Under the pieces are notes generated by a model. That model ran no database searches. It was not told the DNA's origin and saw nothing but the letters and a program-made list of their open reading frames with translations. From a virus, in the IMG/VR virus record IMGVR_UViG_3300032401_000018, positions 1 to 47,254 of that record: a stretch of DNA of 47,254 bases. The stretch is one strand, 5' to 3'. Each line of letters begins with the position of its first letter. Position 1 is the first letter of the stretch. Below are positions 16,788-25,748 of this stretch, one piece after another. The translations under genes and the position numbers were made by a program.

Positions 16788-17429
16788 TTAGGTTGTAGTA
16801 GGCACAGTCACCGTTACTTCAATACTTAAACTACCACCCGATTCATTACCAATTATGGTTAGTGTTGTGGAAGTAGTTTTACCAAGACTGCTGTTTGGAA
16901 GAAAACGAAACTTTTGACCTACAACAACCTGTGCGCTTGTCGTGTTAATGTCACCTGCAAATGTAGGAATTGTACTAGAAACTGAATTGATTGAATTCGA
17001 CTGTTCAATAATCAAAACACCGACGTTTTTGTTTCCAAGAATAGCAGTGTAACCAAGGGTTAGATTATATGCTGGGTTGGTCGAAGGAGAGATAATGATA
17101 TCACCAGTGTAATCTCTTGGAACTGAAATCTTGTCTTGAGCAATACTAATGACAGGAATTGAAGTTACGCCTTGGTTCAAACTTACCAATTTGTATTTCA
17201 TTACCTGCGTTTCATCAGAAACCGGTTCAAAGACGGGCGTATTTCTGATAGCAATATCATAAAATGCACTACCGTTTGGGTGGTTTGGTTGGTAAAGCGT
17301 ATAGTCAATTTCGTCGTCTGCCAAAGCAAAGGACGTAATGTTCAGATTTCCATCCTGTGCCAAAAGTTCACGACCCTTTTTGGTAAGAATAGCATCTACT
17401 GTAATTGTTTGATTGTCGATGTATGCCAT
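16788..17429 (-). CDS. Structural protein, baseplate-region
   Basis: 213 residues opening with MAYIDNQTITVDAILTKKGR and FALADDEIDYTLYQ, an N-terminus I associate with virion proteins of T4-like aquatic phages. The rest is beta-rich with an Ig-like C-terminus ending SLSIEVTVTVPTTT. It follows the giant LamG-containing gene after a 91-bp gap, the largest inside the morphogenesis block. The leader has AGGAAGAGAG as Shine-Dalgarno and a TACTTATA element 18 nt from the ATG, so it probably begins a transcript. Function within the baseplate is unknown. Confidence 0.65.
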   Translation of the reverse strand: MAYIDNQTITVDAILTKKGRELLAQDGNLNITSFALADDEIDYTLYQPNHPNGSAFYDIAIRNTPVFEPVSDETQVMKYKLVSLNQGVTSIPVISIAQDKISVPRDYTGDIIISPSTNPAYNLTLGYTAILGNKNVGVLIIEQSNSINSVSSTIPTFAGDINTTSAQVVVGQKFRFLPNSSLGKTTSTTLTIIGNESGGSLSIEVTVTVPTTT

Positions 17430-17447
17430 ATTTTATCTCTCTTCCTG

Positions 17448-17455
17448 TATAAGTA
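17448..17455 (-). promoter_or_regulatory. Late promoter-like octamer TACTTATA
   Basis: The sense strand reads GGATACTTATACAGGAAGAG. It ends 18 nt before the start at 17429, and the leader contains AGGAAGAG. The same TATACA continuation is found at 45796-45803. A short direct repeat (AATAAGTT twice) lies further upstream in the same gap. Confidence 0.42.
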
Positions 17456-17520
17456 TCCCACTAAAACGGTTTTTTCTTATCTTTTAACTTATTAACTTAT
17501 TATTTTTGTACCTTTTTTGA

Positions 17521-20500
17521 TTATTCTGGACAATGAACTGAAACAAATCCAGAAGAACTACCATCACATGACGTTATTGTTAACGTTGCTGAGGTTGGTG
17601 TTGCCGTTGACTTATAAAAAGTCGCTGAACCCTTGTGTTTGACGCACTTGGTGTCTATAACATCTTGTCCATTCCAATTTAATACAAATCTATCTTTTGC
17701 GCCTCTAGCATCCCATGCTAGTTTTACTGTTCCGGTTTTGCTTCCAAGCTTCAAATTGAAAACCTTCTTTGTTTTCTTATTTGGATTGGTATATTTTTGT
17801 CCTAATAATGGAACACAAGTTACATTTGTTATTGGCGGCGTTCCACCAACTCCGACAGGAATAGTTCCACCAACATTTACGTTTACTGGATTTGGTGTTA
17901 TTGTACCAGCCGTAGATGATGGAATATTTTGAATAACGTTACTTGAATTGACAACATTCATGTTACTGGTATTAAATTGAGTTACTGGATAAGTTCCATC
18001 ATTAATACCATTTATATCAACCGTTGTACTGGTCGTATTTTTACCTTTAACAAAAATTTGGTGGGTATATGTCCCATATTTTGATTTTGAAAATTGTTGT
18101 AGTTTATGTGTATAGTGATTCCTTGGATATCCAGAAACCATTTCAAAATACTGAGAAACAGGACTAATATTCAAATCAAATAAGGTCTTAGCAACAGGAG
18201 TAAACGCGTTTGCAGATGCACTGATGTTACTCACGGTTTGGTCCGGAGTTCCAAGGAACGTATTTGCTTTGTGAAGATATGAGTTTATTCCACTATTGTA
18301 TGTGTAAGATAGACTTGAAGAGTCATACACAAATAGGGATACTAAATCAGTAAAATATATGAGATTCCTCATATATCTTTCATCAAATATTACATATTTG
18401 TAAAGATAAATTGATGCAGAATCATAAGCATCCGTATTAGGGTCTGCGTGAAGTATGGACCCTGTGAAATATCCATTGATATCAACACTACCACTGTAAA
18501 AATATGAACCGTTTTGATTGAAGTTGAATTTAAACGTTGGGTTGTTGTTCAAATTAGTAGAACGAACATATTCTCCTGTCTTGGCATAGTAATAATATCT
18601 ATCCCATACTTTCATCATGTAGTAAAGGATTGGATGATTGCCTTGATTTGAACCTGAAAAGAAACTTCTAGCATAATCTACGCCGTGGTCCGGTCCAATC
18701 ACGAACCTATTGACTGGGTTGTTACCATTCTGAGACGTAACCGACCCATTGATTGGAACGGTATATGAGGCAGGCAATGGTCCTGTAGAAGACGTTTCCC
18801 AATTTCTAGGAAGGGTAAAGTCAGGATAAAAATCATGTTGAACCGTATCCATATAATCAGGAATGTATCCTCCCTCCAAATTATTCGGTCTTGAACGAAC
18901 AGGCTCAGTCAAGTATGTCATGTCCAACAATGCATCATAATTTGCAGGCAACGAAAGCGTCATTCTCTCCTGTGCGGTGGCTGACCCACTACTTACCAAA
19001 TTCCAATCAGTATTGAAATTGGCTGATATCAAGCTCATATCAAATTCATAGATGTTATTGACAACGCCCGGATACTGATATGAAATTTGAACACTTGACG
19101 TTAATGGTTTGTTAGGATATTTTGGTCTTTCAAGGATGGTAGGTTCGATTATGACACCCGTATAAACATTTGCTCTCGCAGGCAAAACGTTTCTAATCGC
19201 TTTAAAGATTGATTTATCAAAGTAAAATTTGTAAACTGTCAACATTTCGTTAAAGTATGTTCTCTTTTCACCTTGAGAATTATACTCATCGTTCTTGTTT
19301 ATCAAATCATAGTATTTATCGCTGTAAAGGTTGGCAGGGTCACCAATCAATTCCATAATACCACTTCTACCAACATATCTTAAAATGTCTTTGTTCTTGG
19401 AATCCTGTGGGTCAATGAAGAACCCAAGTTGATTTGATTCTCCTGAAACTGTAAGGTCAGGTTCACTTGTTGACCTATTGAAAGAATCAAATCTAGCATC
19501 CACTTCGTAATTTACCTTACGAATTTTTCTGTTCTTATATTTGTTAGGCCCATACTTGGATGCGTCAATATCTTGCTGATACGTCAATTCTTTGAAATGA
19601 TATGGGTATGATGATTGAGAAACCCACGAACATGTAGGATATCCCTCCCAAGAAGCAGAAAAGGCACTTCCGATTGCCGGTGGAAAGTTATAAGCAAAAA
19701 TGTTTATAGAACCTGTTGGGTAATAGGTCTGCCAACGTTGTTCAATAATGGCTAGCGACGCAGAATACAAGGCCGGGTCAACGGCTGTCAACGTAGTATC
19801 GGTGTAATAATTTGGAATTGTGTAATAATCCGAAGCATTAGTAATCCATACAGGATAACCGCCTGCATACATGGTCTGTGGATATTGCCAACTTAGTTGA
19901 ACCCATAGATTTTGATAAGGAATTGAACCACTAGAACCATAAGAATTTAAATCGTTGACATGTTCTTGAAAATCATTATCATTTATTGGAATATCCCAAA
20001 TGGATAATTTATCCAAAGTTCCTTTGAACGTTCCGTTTGTCATTCTGAATTTTCCGAATTGAGAAAATACAGAATTATCAGACTCATAGAATATTGCACT
20101 AGATGTAGAATAGAAAATCTGTCTTCCATTTTCATTTCTCTGAACCGTCAAATCGTAATTCAACGGAACAACGTCCGGGTCTATACTTGATTCAAAGAAA
20201 TTATCAGGCTCATTTCTTCTCAACATTACACTGAAAATTTCACCGTTAAAAATAGGTAATACACTACTTGATATAGCTATTCCACTTGAGCCTGACCCCA
20301 TTTGAAATATCACTCTGCCTGTCAAATCTCCCGGAACTCTGTAAAATCCTACAGTCCAATTGGAATTAATTGAACTTGTGTATGGTGCAGGAAAACTTGT
20401 AAATAGTGGAAAATACGCATATTCTGGATAAGTTGTTGCGTATGGGTCTGCATCAATTGAAAACTTAAATTCTACCGTTCTTGTTGAGTATGGCAACGGA

Positions 20501-22782
20501 CCTTCAACATAATCGCCTATACCTGAGAACTTAAGCATATAGGTTTTTTCATCCAACCTATATGTTGGTGCTGGGTCATTAGCATAATCTGTACCACCGT
20601 ATTCTCTTATTGTAATCAATGATGATGGCAAACCATAACATGACATTAGAAAGTTTACACACTCTTCTGTTCCTTTGGTCTTATAAATGCCCGGCAAATT
20701 TACAAGAATACGATTCCATATGGTTTGAAGTCTTTGTTCACCTGACAAGGCATCAAAAGACGCCGAATTCATGCTGTTTAGATATACCTCATTGATATCC
20801 AATGGGCCTATGATATCATCAACACTCCAACCAAAAGAATACAACATTTCTTTTAGTGTATTCGTTGGGATACTAGATGTGAGTTCGTTCTTTACTTGCC
20901 TTTCGATTGGCATTGCAGCAATGTATGTGTAGATGTTATCAAAATGATGACCCACCATGTTAAGGAAAGTCAAATACTCATCGTAGTTTGAATTGGTTGC
21001 AATGAATTGAGGAACGTTCGATAATAGACTGTCTCTATTACTTAAATCATAATCATTAGCAGACGTATCTTGGTCTTCTACATAACTCGAACTATAAAAC
21101 GACCCTGATGATATAACATATGTGTATTTTCCACCAGAGAACAGAGAGGATTCATAACCATCAAATGAGTCTATAATCTCTGTAGTTTGTGATTGTAAGT
21201 TTGCCTTTTCTGTAAAATAATACGGATATGGTGCTGAGGCAGACAATGAAAGATTATATCTTCTATCCAATTCTACCATTGATGCACTTAAAGATGTCCA
21301 ACTAACCATCTTGTTCTTGAAAATGTTAAGTCGGTTCGTGGCAGATGAAAATACTATGAAATTAGAAAAGTCGGAATAATCGGTATTCAGTTCGGCAATA
21401 TTTTTGTTGACTCTGATATCATTTGTCATGACCGACGAATTATCAAGGTCTTCCGATGAATACAAAGTGTTTGTACTATCAGTATTGATGAAATGTTGTG
21501 GAGAACCAAAATTTGCCTGTGAAATTTTTATCGTTTTGTATTTCACCGGATTTCTAAGAATCGAAGTGAATACATAAGGAGGCATACCAAAGTTTGAAAC
21601 CCAACAAGTATCCTTTTCAGAAATATCCGAAGGAAGTTCTTCTGACAACTTTACTATAAGAGTAATAGGGTCTTTTGGTGACACTCTTTCATCAAGATAT
21701 CCATTGTTTAATATCGAAAAGTATCTATTATTTCCAAAGTTTAATACGTTTTTTAGGTATCCAAAATATTTGTCTTGATAACTTAGTTGTAATGGTTTGA
21801 TGTTATTGTCGTAAAAATAAGTTACGAAAAAATCATAACAAAACTGCCGTGCATCTTGATATCCTTGTTCTTGTGCATTTGAAAATGGACCAAATCTTTC
21901 ATCTAATCTTAGATTTACAAAGTCAACATATTTCTGTGAGATTCCATCAAAATCAGCAATAAGGTCGTAACTTTGCAACAAGAAATTGTTATAGTATGTC
22001 TTGATACCTTGAATTCTTGTTATAACAGCCGGTTGAACGCCGCTTGTAACAGCCGTAGGAGCAATGGATGTGTATTTTATTAAATCTTCATACAAATTTC
22101 TCAAAAATGTTACAACCGAACCATCATCAGGAAGGAAGAACATAAATTTAAGAAAACTTATGCCTGTCTGATATTGAGGTTGGTCGCTCATTACCCTATA
22201 AATTTTATCATAAGGTAAGTCCTTGATTATTGACAAAAGAATAGGCGCTACATCTCTAATTGGAAATTTCTTTATACAAAATGAATCATATTGAACGTCA
22301 GATTCTCCTGATGGTATGAGTTTTATTTCTGTTCTTGATGGAGAAATTTCTTTGATTGTAAGAGTTGATGTTGGGCTGCCTGCCATTTCTCTTACGAAAT
22401 TATAGGAAATTAATTGGCTTCCCTCTGTTACATTTATCGCATTTAAATCTTCTGTTGGTTTAAGAAGAATTTCATTATTTTTGTAAATTGTGAATGGTTT
22501 TACAAGTTCATTATACGTGTAACTGTGAGGGACATTCAAATTGTCCAAATATGTTAGTGCGACGGTTTGAAATTTATCATCGGTGTATAATGTACCCCAA
22601 CTTTGAAGTGTATTGTCGTTTGTAGAATATGAAGCAACTTCTATTACATCATTCTGCGAAACTCCAAACCACACATCCGAACTTTGAGAAACATAAAATA
22701 ACCCCGTATCCTTTACACTCAATAATGAGCCGGATTTTACACTACCTGTGAATTCACCTAAAACTGTATATGGTAATGACAT
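17521..22782 (-). CDS. Giant virion protein with LamG-like domain and C-terminal phage beta domain
   Basis: 1753 residues. The N-terminal 740 residues have no domain I can name, but lie where T4 places gp7/gp8 (downstream of gp25 and gp6) and could be a baseplate wedge scaffold. Residues about 745-955 look like a LamG/concanavalin-type jellyroll (KFSGIGDYVEGPLPYSTRTV at its start, FKGTLDKLSIWDIPIND at its end). The last 100 residues (KVFNLKLGSKTGTVKLAWDA to GFVSVHCPE) resemble a small beta domain that recurs in phage tail proteins. Jellyroll domains of this type bind glycans. The start MSLPYTVLGEFTGSV lies 3 nt from the previous gene. Probably a host-contacting baseplate protein. Confidence 0.65.
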   Translation of the reverse strand: MSLPYTVLGEFTGSVKSGSLLSVKDTGLFYVSQSSDVWFGVSQNDVIEVASYSTNDNTLQSWGTLYTDDKFQTVALTYLDNLNVPHSYTYNELVKPFTIYKNNEILLKPTEDLNAINVTEGSQLISYNFVREMAGSPTSTLTIKEISPSRTEIKLIPSGESDVQYDSFCIKKFPIRDVAPILLSIIKDLPYDKIYRVMSDQPQYQTGISFLKFMFFLPDDGSVVTFLRNLYEDLIKYTSIAPTAVTSGVQPAVITRIQGIKTYYNNFLLQSYDLIADFDGISQKYVDFVNLRLDERFGPFSNAQEQGYQDARQFCYDFFVTYFYDNNIKPLQLSYQDKYFGYLKNVLNFGNNRYFSILNNGYLDERVSPKDPITLIVKLSEELPSDISEKDTCWVSNFGMPPYVFTSILRNPVKYKTIKISQANFGSPQHFINTDSTNTLYSSEDLDNSSVMTNDIRVNKNIAELNTDYSDFSNFIVFSSATNRLNIFKNKMVSWTSLSASMVELDRRYNLSLSASAPYPYYFTEKANLQSQTTEIIDSFDGYESSLFSGGKYTYVISSGSFYSSSYVEDQDTSANDYDLSNRDSLLSNVPQFIATNSNYDEYLTFLNMVGHHFDNIYTYIAAMPIERQVKNELTSSIPTNTLKEMLYSFGWSVDDIIGPLDINEVYLNSMNSASFDALSGEQRLQTIWNRILVNLPGIYKTKGTEECVNFLMSCYGLPSSLITIREYGGTDYANDPAPTYRLDEKTYMLKFSGIGDYVEGPLPYSTRTVEFKFSIDADPYATTYPEYAYFPLFTSFPAPYTSSINSNWTVGFYRVPGDLTGRVIFQMGSGSSGIAISSSVLPIFNGEIFSVMLRRNEPDNFFESSIDPDVVPLNYDLTVQRNENGRQIFYSTSSAIFYESDNSVFSQFGKFRMTNGTFKGTLDKLSIWDIPINDNDFQEHVNDLNSYGSSGSIPYQNLWVQLSWQYPQTMYAGGYPVWITNASDYYTIPNYYTDTTLTAVDPALYSASLAIIEQRWQTYYPTGSINIFAYNFPPAIGSAFSASWEGYPTCSWVSQSSYPYHFKELTYQQDIDASKYGPNKYKNRKIRKVNYEVDARFDSFNRSTSEPDLTVSGESNQLGFFIDPQDSKNKDILRYVGRSGIMELIGDPANLYSDKYYDLINKNDEYNSQGEKRTYFNEMLTVYKFYFDKSIFKAIRNVLPARANVYTGVIIEPTILERPKYPNKPLTSSVQISYQYPGVVNNIYEFDMSLISANFNTDWNLVSSGSATAQERMTLSLPANYDALLDMTYLTEPVRSRPNNLEGGYIPDYMDTVQHDFYPDFTLPRNWETSSTGPLPASYTVPINGSVTSQNGNNPVNRFVIGPDHGVDYARSFFSGSNQGNHPILYYMMKVWDRYYYYAKTGEYVRSTNLNNNPTFKFNFNQNGSYFYSGSVDINGYFTGSILHADPNTDAYDSASIYLYKYVIFDERYMRNLIYFTDLVSLFVYDSSSLSYTYNSGINSYLHKANTFLGTPDQTVSNISASANAFTPVAKTLFDLNISPVSQYFEMVSGYPRNHYTHKLQQFSKSKYGTYTHQIFVKGKNTTSTTVDINGINDGTYPVTQFNTSNMNVVNSSNVIQNIPSSTAGTITPNPVNVNVGGTIPVGVGGTPPITNVTCVPLLGQKYTNPNKKTKKVFNLKLGSKTGTVKLAWDARGAKDRFVLNWNGQDVIDTKCVKHKGSATFYKSTATPTSATLTITSCDGSSSGFVSVHCPE

Positions 22783-22785
22783 ATT

Positions 22786-23262
22786 TTATTGTGTTGGAGG
22801 ATTTTGTTCTTCTAATGACAACGGAAGATATGGATATGAAGATTGAAAATCTCCATCTACAGAACCCTGTCCAAGTTGTGTTCTTAGGTTAATGATAGTA
22901 TTCTTAATAGATTGTATGTCCGCCGAACCACTGTCTTTGGTACTATCGGAAACTAGAGAATCCAATTGATTTTGTAGTTGAACATTTTGATAAATGATAG
23001 CATTAATCTCATCAATTGCTTCTTGTGGAAATACAGTCGCTGATGATGCTGTAGGCGGAGCCGGAATAAATTCTGTGAATGTAGGATTATAAAATAAGGA
23101 TATTTTATCATTATTATACACCAATCTTGATATAGGAAGGCTAAAGTAAACCTCTTGGAATACCGCAGACATTGGGTTTAAAATTTCGTTACCCACTTCA
23201 TCAAATTTGTAATTGTAGATACCGTAATTTGTAAAATTTGCTATTTGTTTGGTGAATTCCAT
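22786..23262 (-). CDS. Small baseplate-region structural protein
   Basis: 158 residues. The N-terminal half is mixed beta (FTNYGIYNYKFDEVGNEILN). The C-terminal half contains a helical, possibly coiled segment (FPQEAIDEINAIIYQNVQLQ) and a Pro-rich tail ending EEQNPPTQ. No known motif. It is packed between the DNRLRE-like and LamG-containing proteins with 3-4 nt gaps, so it is translated with them and probably belongs to the same baseplate assembly. I do not recognise the family. Confidence 0.6.
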   Translation of the reverse strand: MEFTKQIANFTNYGIYNYKFDEVGNEILNPMSAVFQEVYFSLPISRLVYNNDKISLFYNPTFTEFIPAPPTASSATVFPQEAIDEINAIIYQNVQLQNQLDSLVSDSTKDSGSADIQSIKNTIINLRTQLGQGSVDGDFQSSYPYLPLSLEEQNPPTQ

Positions 23263-23266
23263 TGTC

Positions 23267-25747
23267 TTATCTCACAATCTTAAATATGTTACCTTTATCA
23301 AAGGTATATATGGACCCACTAGCTTCAACTCTGATTAAAAGTCTAAAATACCTTTCTTGTGGATAAGCTGTGGTGTCCAAGTAGAAATAATTTCCGTTTG
23401 AATCACAACTTATCTGGGTATAATTATCGAAATCAAGTATAATTTGCTCGGTTTCGTTATCTTTAATCGAATAGTATGACGATGATGGTAAATATTGTGG
23501 AGTAAGGAATTGTGTAAATTGCGTTTGGCGATTAAAGTTCTTGAGTGGGAACTGTTGACGACCAAAGACGTTTATTCTAATTATATCACCCGCGTTCACG
23601 GAATCTGGAACGTTTTGAACAACGGCTACGAATGGGGAATTTACATTCACAGGAGACAGACTAGATGATGTTAGGTTGATACTACTTGTGTAAAGTAATG
23701 GAGCATTCAATATACTTCCACTAAATGGAGCATGAATGTGGATACCAACAAGTGGGCCGCCGGTAAATACACCATCAAAAATACCATAATCAGAACCAAA
23801 ATCACTACCCGTTGAGAAATTGGTTATTGAACCAAATGCTGGACCATTGACATATGAACCAGTAAATAATACGTTCATGGCAACTGGCCATAGTGGTAGG
23901 AATGGGTAACTAGCACTGATATGAGAACCTATAATCAAAGACTCATTCCAACTACCGACCAAGTAACCATAACCAAAAATATATCCGTGGATAAGACTTG
24001 ACGTGAACGTTGCTCCCGGCATTGTTCCATCAATGAATGTTCCCATTACATATGACATTGTTACCATGCTACCACTACAAGAACCTGATAATGCTGCGTC
24101 ATAAGTTGTATCCGCTGGCCAATTATATTGATTAAATGTGTTGAATGGATTTCCCCATCCATAAATGTCCAATCCCTGATATTGAGTCTGGTTTTGTCCG
24201 CCCGGCAGACCTGCACCAACATTAAACACAGGCTCACAGGTTCCACATTTGTTTATCAAAGGAACTATAGAATGACTAAGTGAACCTGAAAAATTGCCTA
24301 TGATAGACATACTAATGATTAGACCATTAACACCTGTCAACGATGCAAGTCCATTAGCAAAATAACTCGTAAATGATGCGGTATCAATAATAGACCCGGT
24401 TATTGATGACGTGGTGTAACTATAAGATACACTTGACGAAAAATTCATGTTACCGATGCCAGTAAATCCACCATACAGAGAACCACTAATAGCACTTCCT
24501 GTAATAAGACTTCCATACAATCCTGCTGGAACTGTAGAAATGTTTGCACTTGCTGTTACAACACTTCCAGTTGACCAAGACCAACCGCCGGAACCAGAAC
24601 TCCACCCAACGTCCAAAATTGGTTCGTAAATGGTATTCGTATCTTTACTAAAGAAAAATAGACACATACCAATAGGATTAGATGAAAATTCATCACTACT
24701 AATCAATACAATACCATTATTTTTAATTGTTCCATTCAACCAAGCATTTACTATCGGAGTAACATTCATGTTAATATCTCCGACTTGATAGTTAAAAGAT
24801 TGAGTAACAGACAAAGACTGAATGTAAGATGACCCTGTAACTGCCCAAGGAGTTCCATTCTGATAATCTCTATAAATCCAACTAGCACCATCCGTAGAAC
24901 CATTATCTGACACGTATCCGTCGCCCATTACCCAACTTTGAGAAATTGGAAATGCGTAAACGTTATACCCTATAGGTAAATTAAATTCTCTGGCAATGTT
25001 AAGTTTGAGATTAAATTGTGGATTTACAATATCTCCATTAGCAATAGATTTAGAAATGGATGTGATATCAAATTGAACCAAGGCTCGATTTTTATAGTCG
25101 CCGATAATAACTTCTGTATGTGGCACGTTTTTAACATCCACACCATCAATATTTCCAACCAATATTTTACCTGTAAATCCAATAAGATAACCATTAAATA
25201 TACCAATAAAGCTACCTGATAGACTTCCTGATATTACACCATTGATTACTCCACTACCTGAAATCACAGAATCCCATGTAGTGAACCAATTGTTGTATTC
25301 AAAAATTAATCCGTCCCAAGTTGACCCAGAAGATATTGTATGAACTACGATTGTTCCGCTAAAATTAGTCAAACTTCCTGTAGCATTTGATGCACTAATA
25401 TAAGTTCCGTTATTCCAACCTATGGCACTACCAACGAAACTTCCTGAGAAATAACTTGTACTAAAGGAAACAGGGTCAACGCTGGTATTGAATATACGAC
25501 CAACCGCAGTTGATGCAGAACCATAGAAGGATGCTGTAGAAAGCGAGCCTGAGAATCCTTGGACGCATAGATTTGTTACAAATGACCCGGATGGGGCTAT
25601 TTGATAAATTGTGGTCGGTTGTGTTACTTTTGAAGTAATGTCCTGAGTACCTACACGCAAAACTTCATCCAACCCAAAGTTTAGGTCATCATATCCTATA
25701 GTGTTGGTTATGAAAGTGTCTTGTGATGGATAAATGAAATGATGCAT
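23267..25747 (-). CDS. Virion protein with a split DNRLRE-like domain and Gly/Ser-rich insertions
   Basis: 826 residues. The start (HFIYPSQDTFITN, then NFGLDEVLRVG) and the segment from about 210 (NRALVQFDITSISKS, then WVMGDGYVSDNGSTDGASWI) together resemble a DNRLRE/disaggregatase-type domain. They are separated by about 170 residues of Gly/Ser-rich pseudo-repeats (GSLSGSFIGIFNGYLIG). A second such stretch spans about 385-690. The end (about 700-826) is a different beta domain. The repeats suggest a beta-solenoid inserted into loops. It overlaps nothing and lies 1 nt from gp6, the place of gp7/gp8-type wedge proteins. It probably binds polysaccharide; inference. Confidence 0.62.
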   Translation of the reverse strand: MHHFIYPSQDTFITNTIGYDDLNFGLDEVLRVGTQDITSKVTQPTTIYQIAPSGSFVTNLCVQGFSGSLSTASFYGSASTAVGRIFNTSVDPVSFSTSYFSGSFVGSAIGWNNGTYISASNATGSLTNFSGTIVVHTISSGSTWDGLIFEYNNWFTTWDSVISGSGVINGVISGSLSGSFIGIFNGYLIGFTGKILVGNIDGVDVKNVPHTEVIIGDYKNRALVQFDITSISKSIANGDIVNPQFNLKLNIAREFNLPIGYNVYAFPISQSWVMGDGYVSDNGSTDGASWIYRDYQNGTPWAVTGSSYIQSLSVTQSFNYQVGDINMNVTPIVNAWLNGTIKNNGIVLISSDEFSSNPIGMCLFFFSKDTNTIYEPILDVGWSSGSGGWSWSTGSVVTASANISTVPAGLYGSLITGSAISGSLYGGFTGIGNMNFSSSVSYSYTTSSITGSIIDTASFTSYFANGLASLTGVNGLIISMSIIGNFSGSLSHSIVPLINKCGTCEPVFNVGAGLPGGQNQTQYQGLDIYGWGNPFNTFNQYNWPADTTYDAALSGSCSGSMVTMSYVMGTFIDGTMPGATFTSSLIHGYIFGYGYLVGSWNESLIIGSHISASYPFLPLWPVAMNVLFTGSYVNGPAFGSITNFSTGSDFGSDYGIFDGVFTGGPLVGIHIHAPFSGSILNAPLLYTSSINLTSSSLSPVNVNSPFVAVVQNVPDSVNAGDIIRINVFGRQQFPLKNFNRQTQFTQFLTPQYLPSSSYYSIKDNETEQIILDFDNYTQISCDSNGNYFYLDTTAYPQERYFRLLIRVEASGSIYTFDKGNIFKIVR

Positions 25748-25748
25748 A

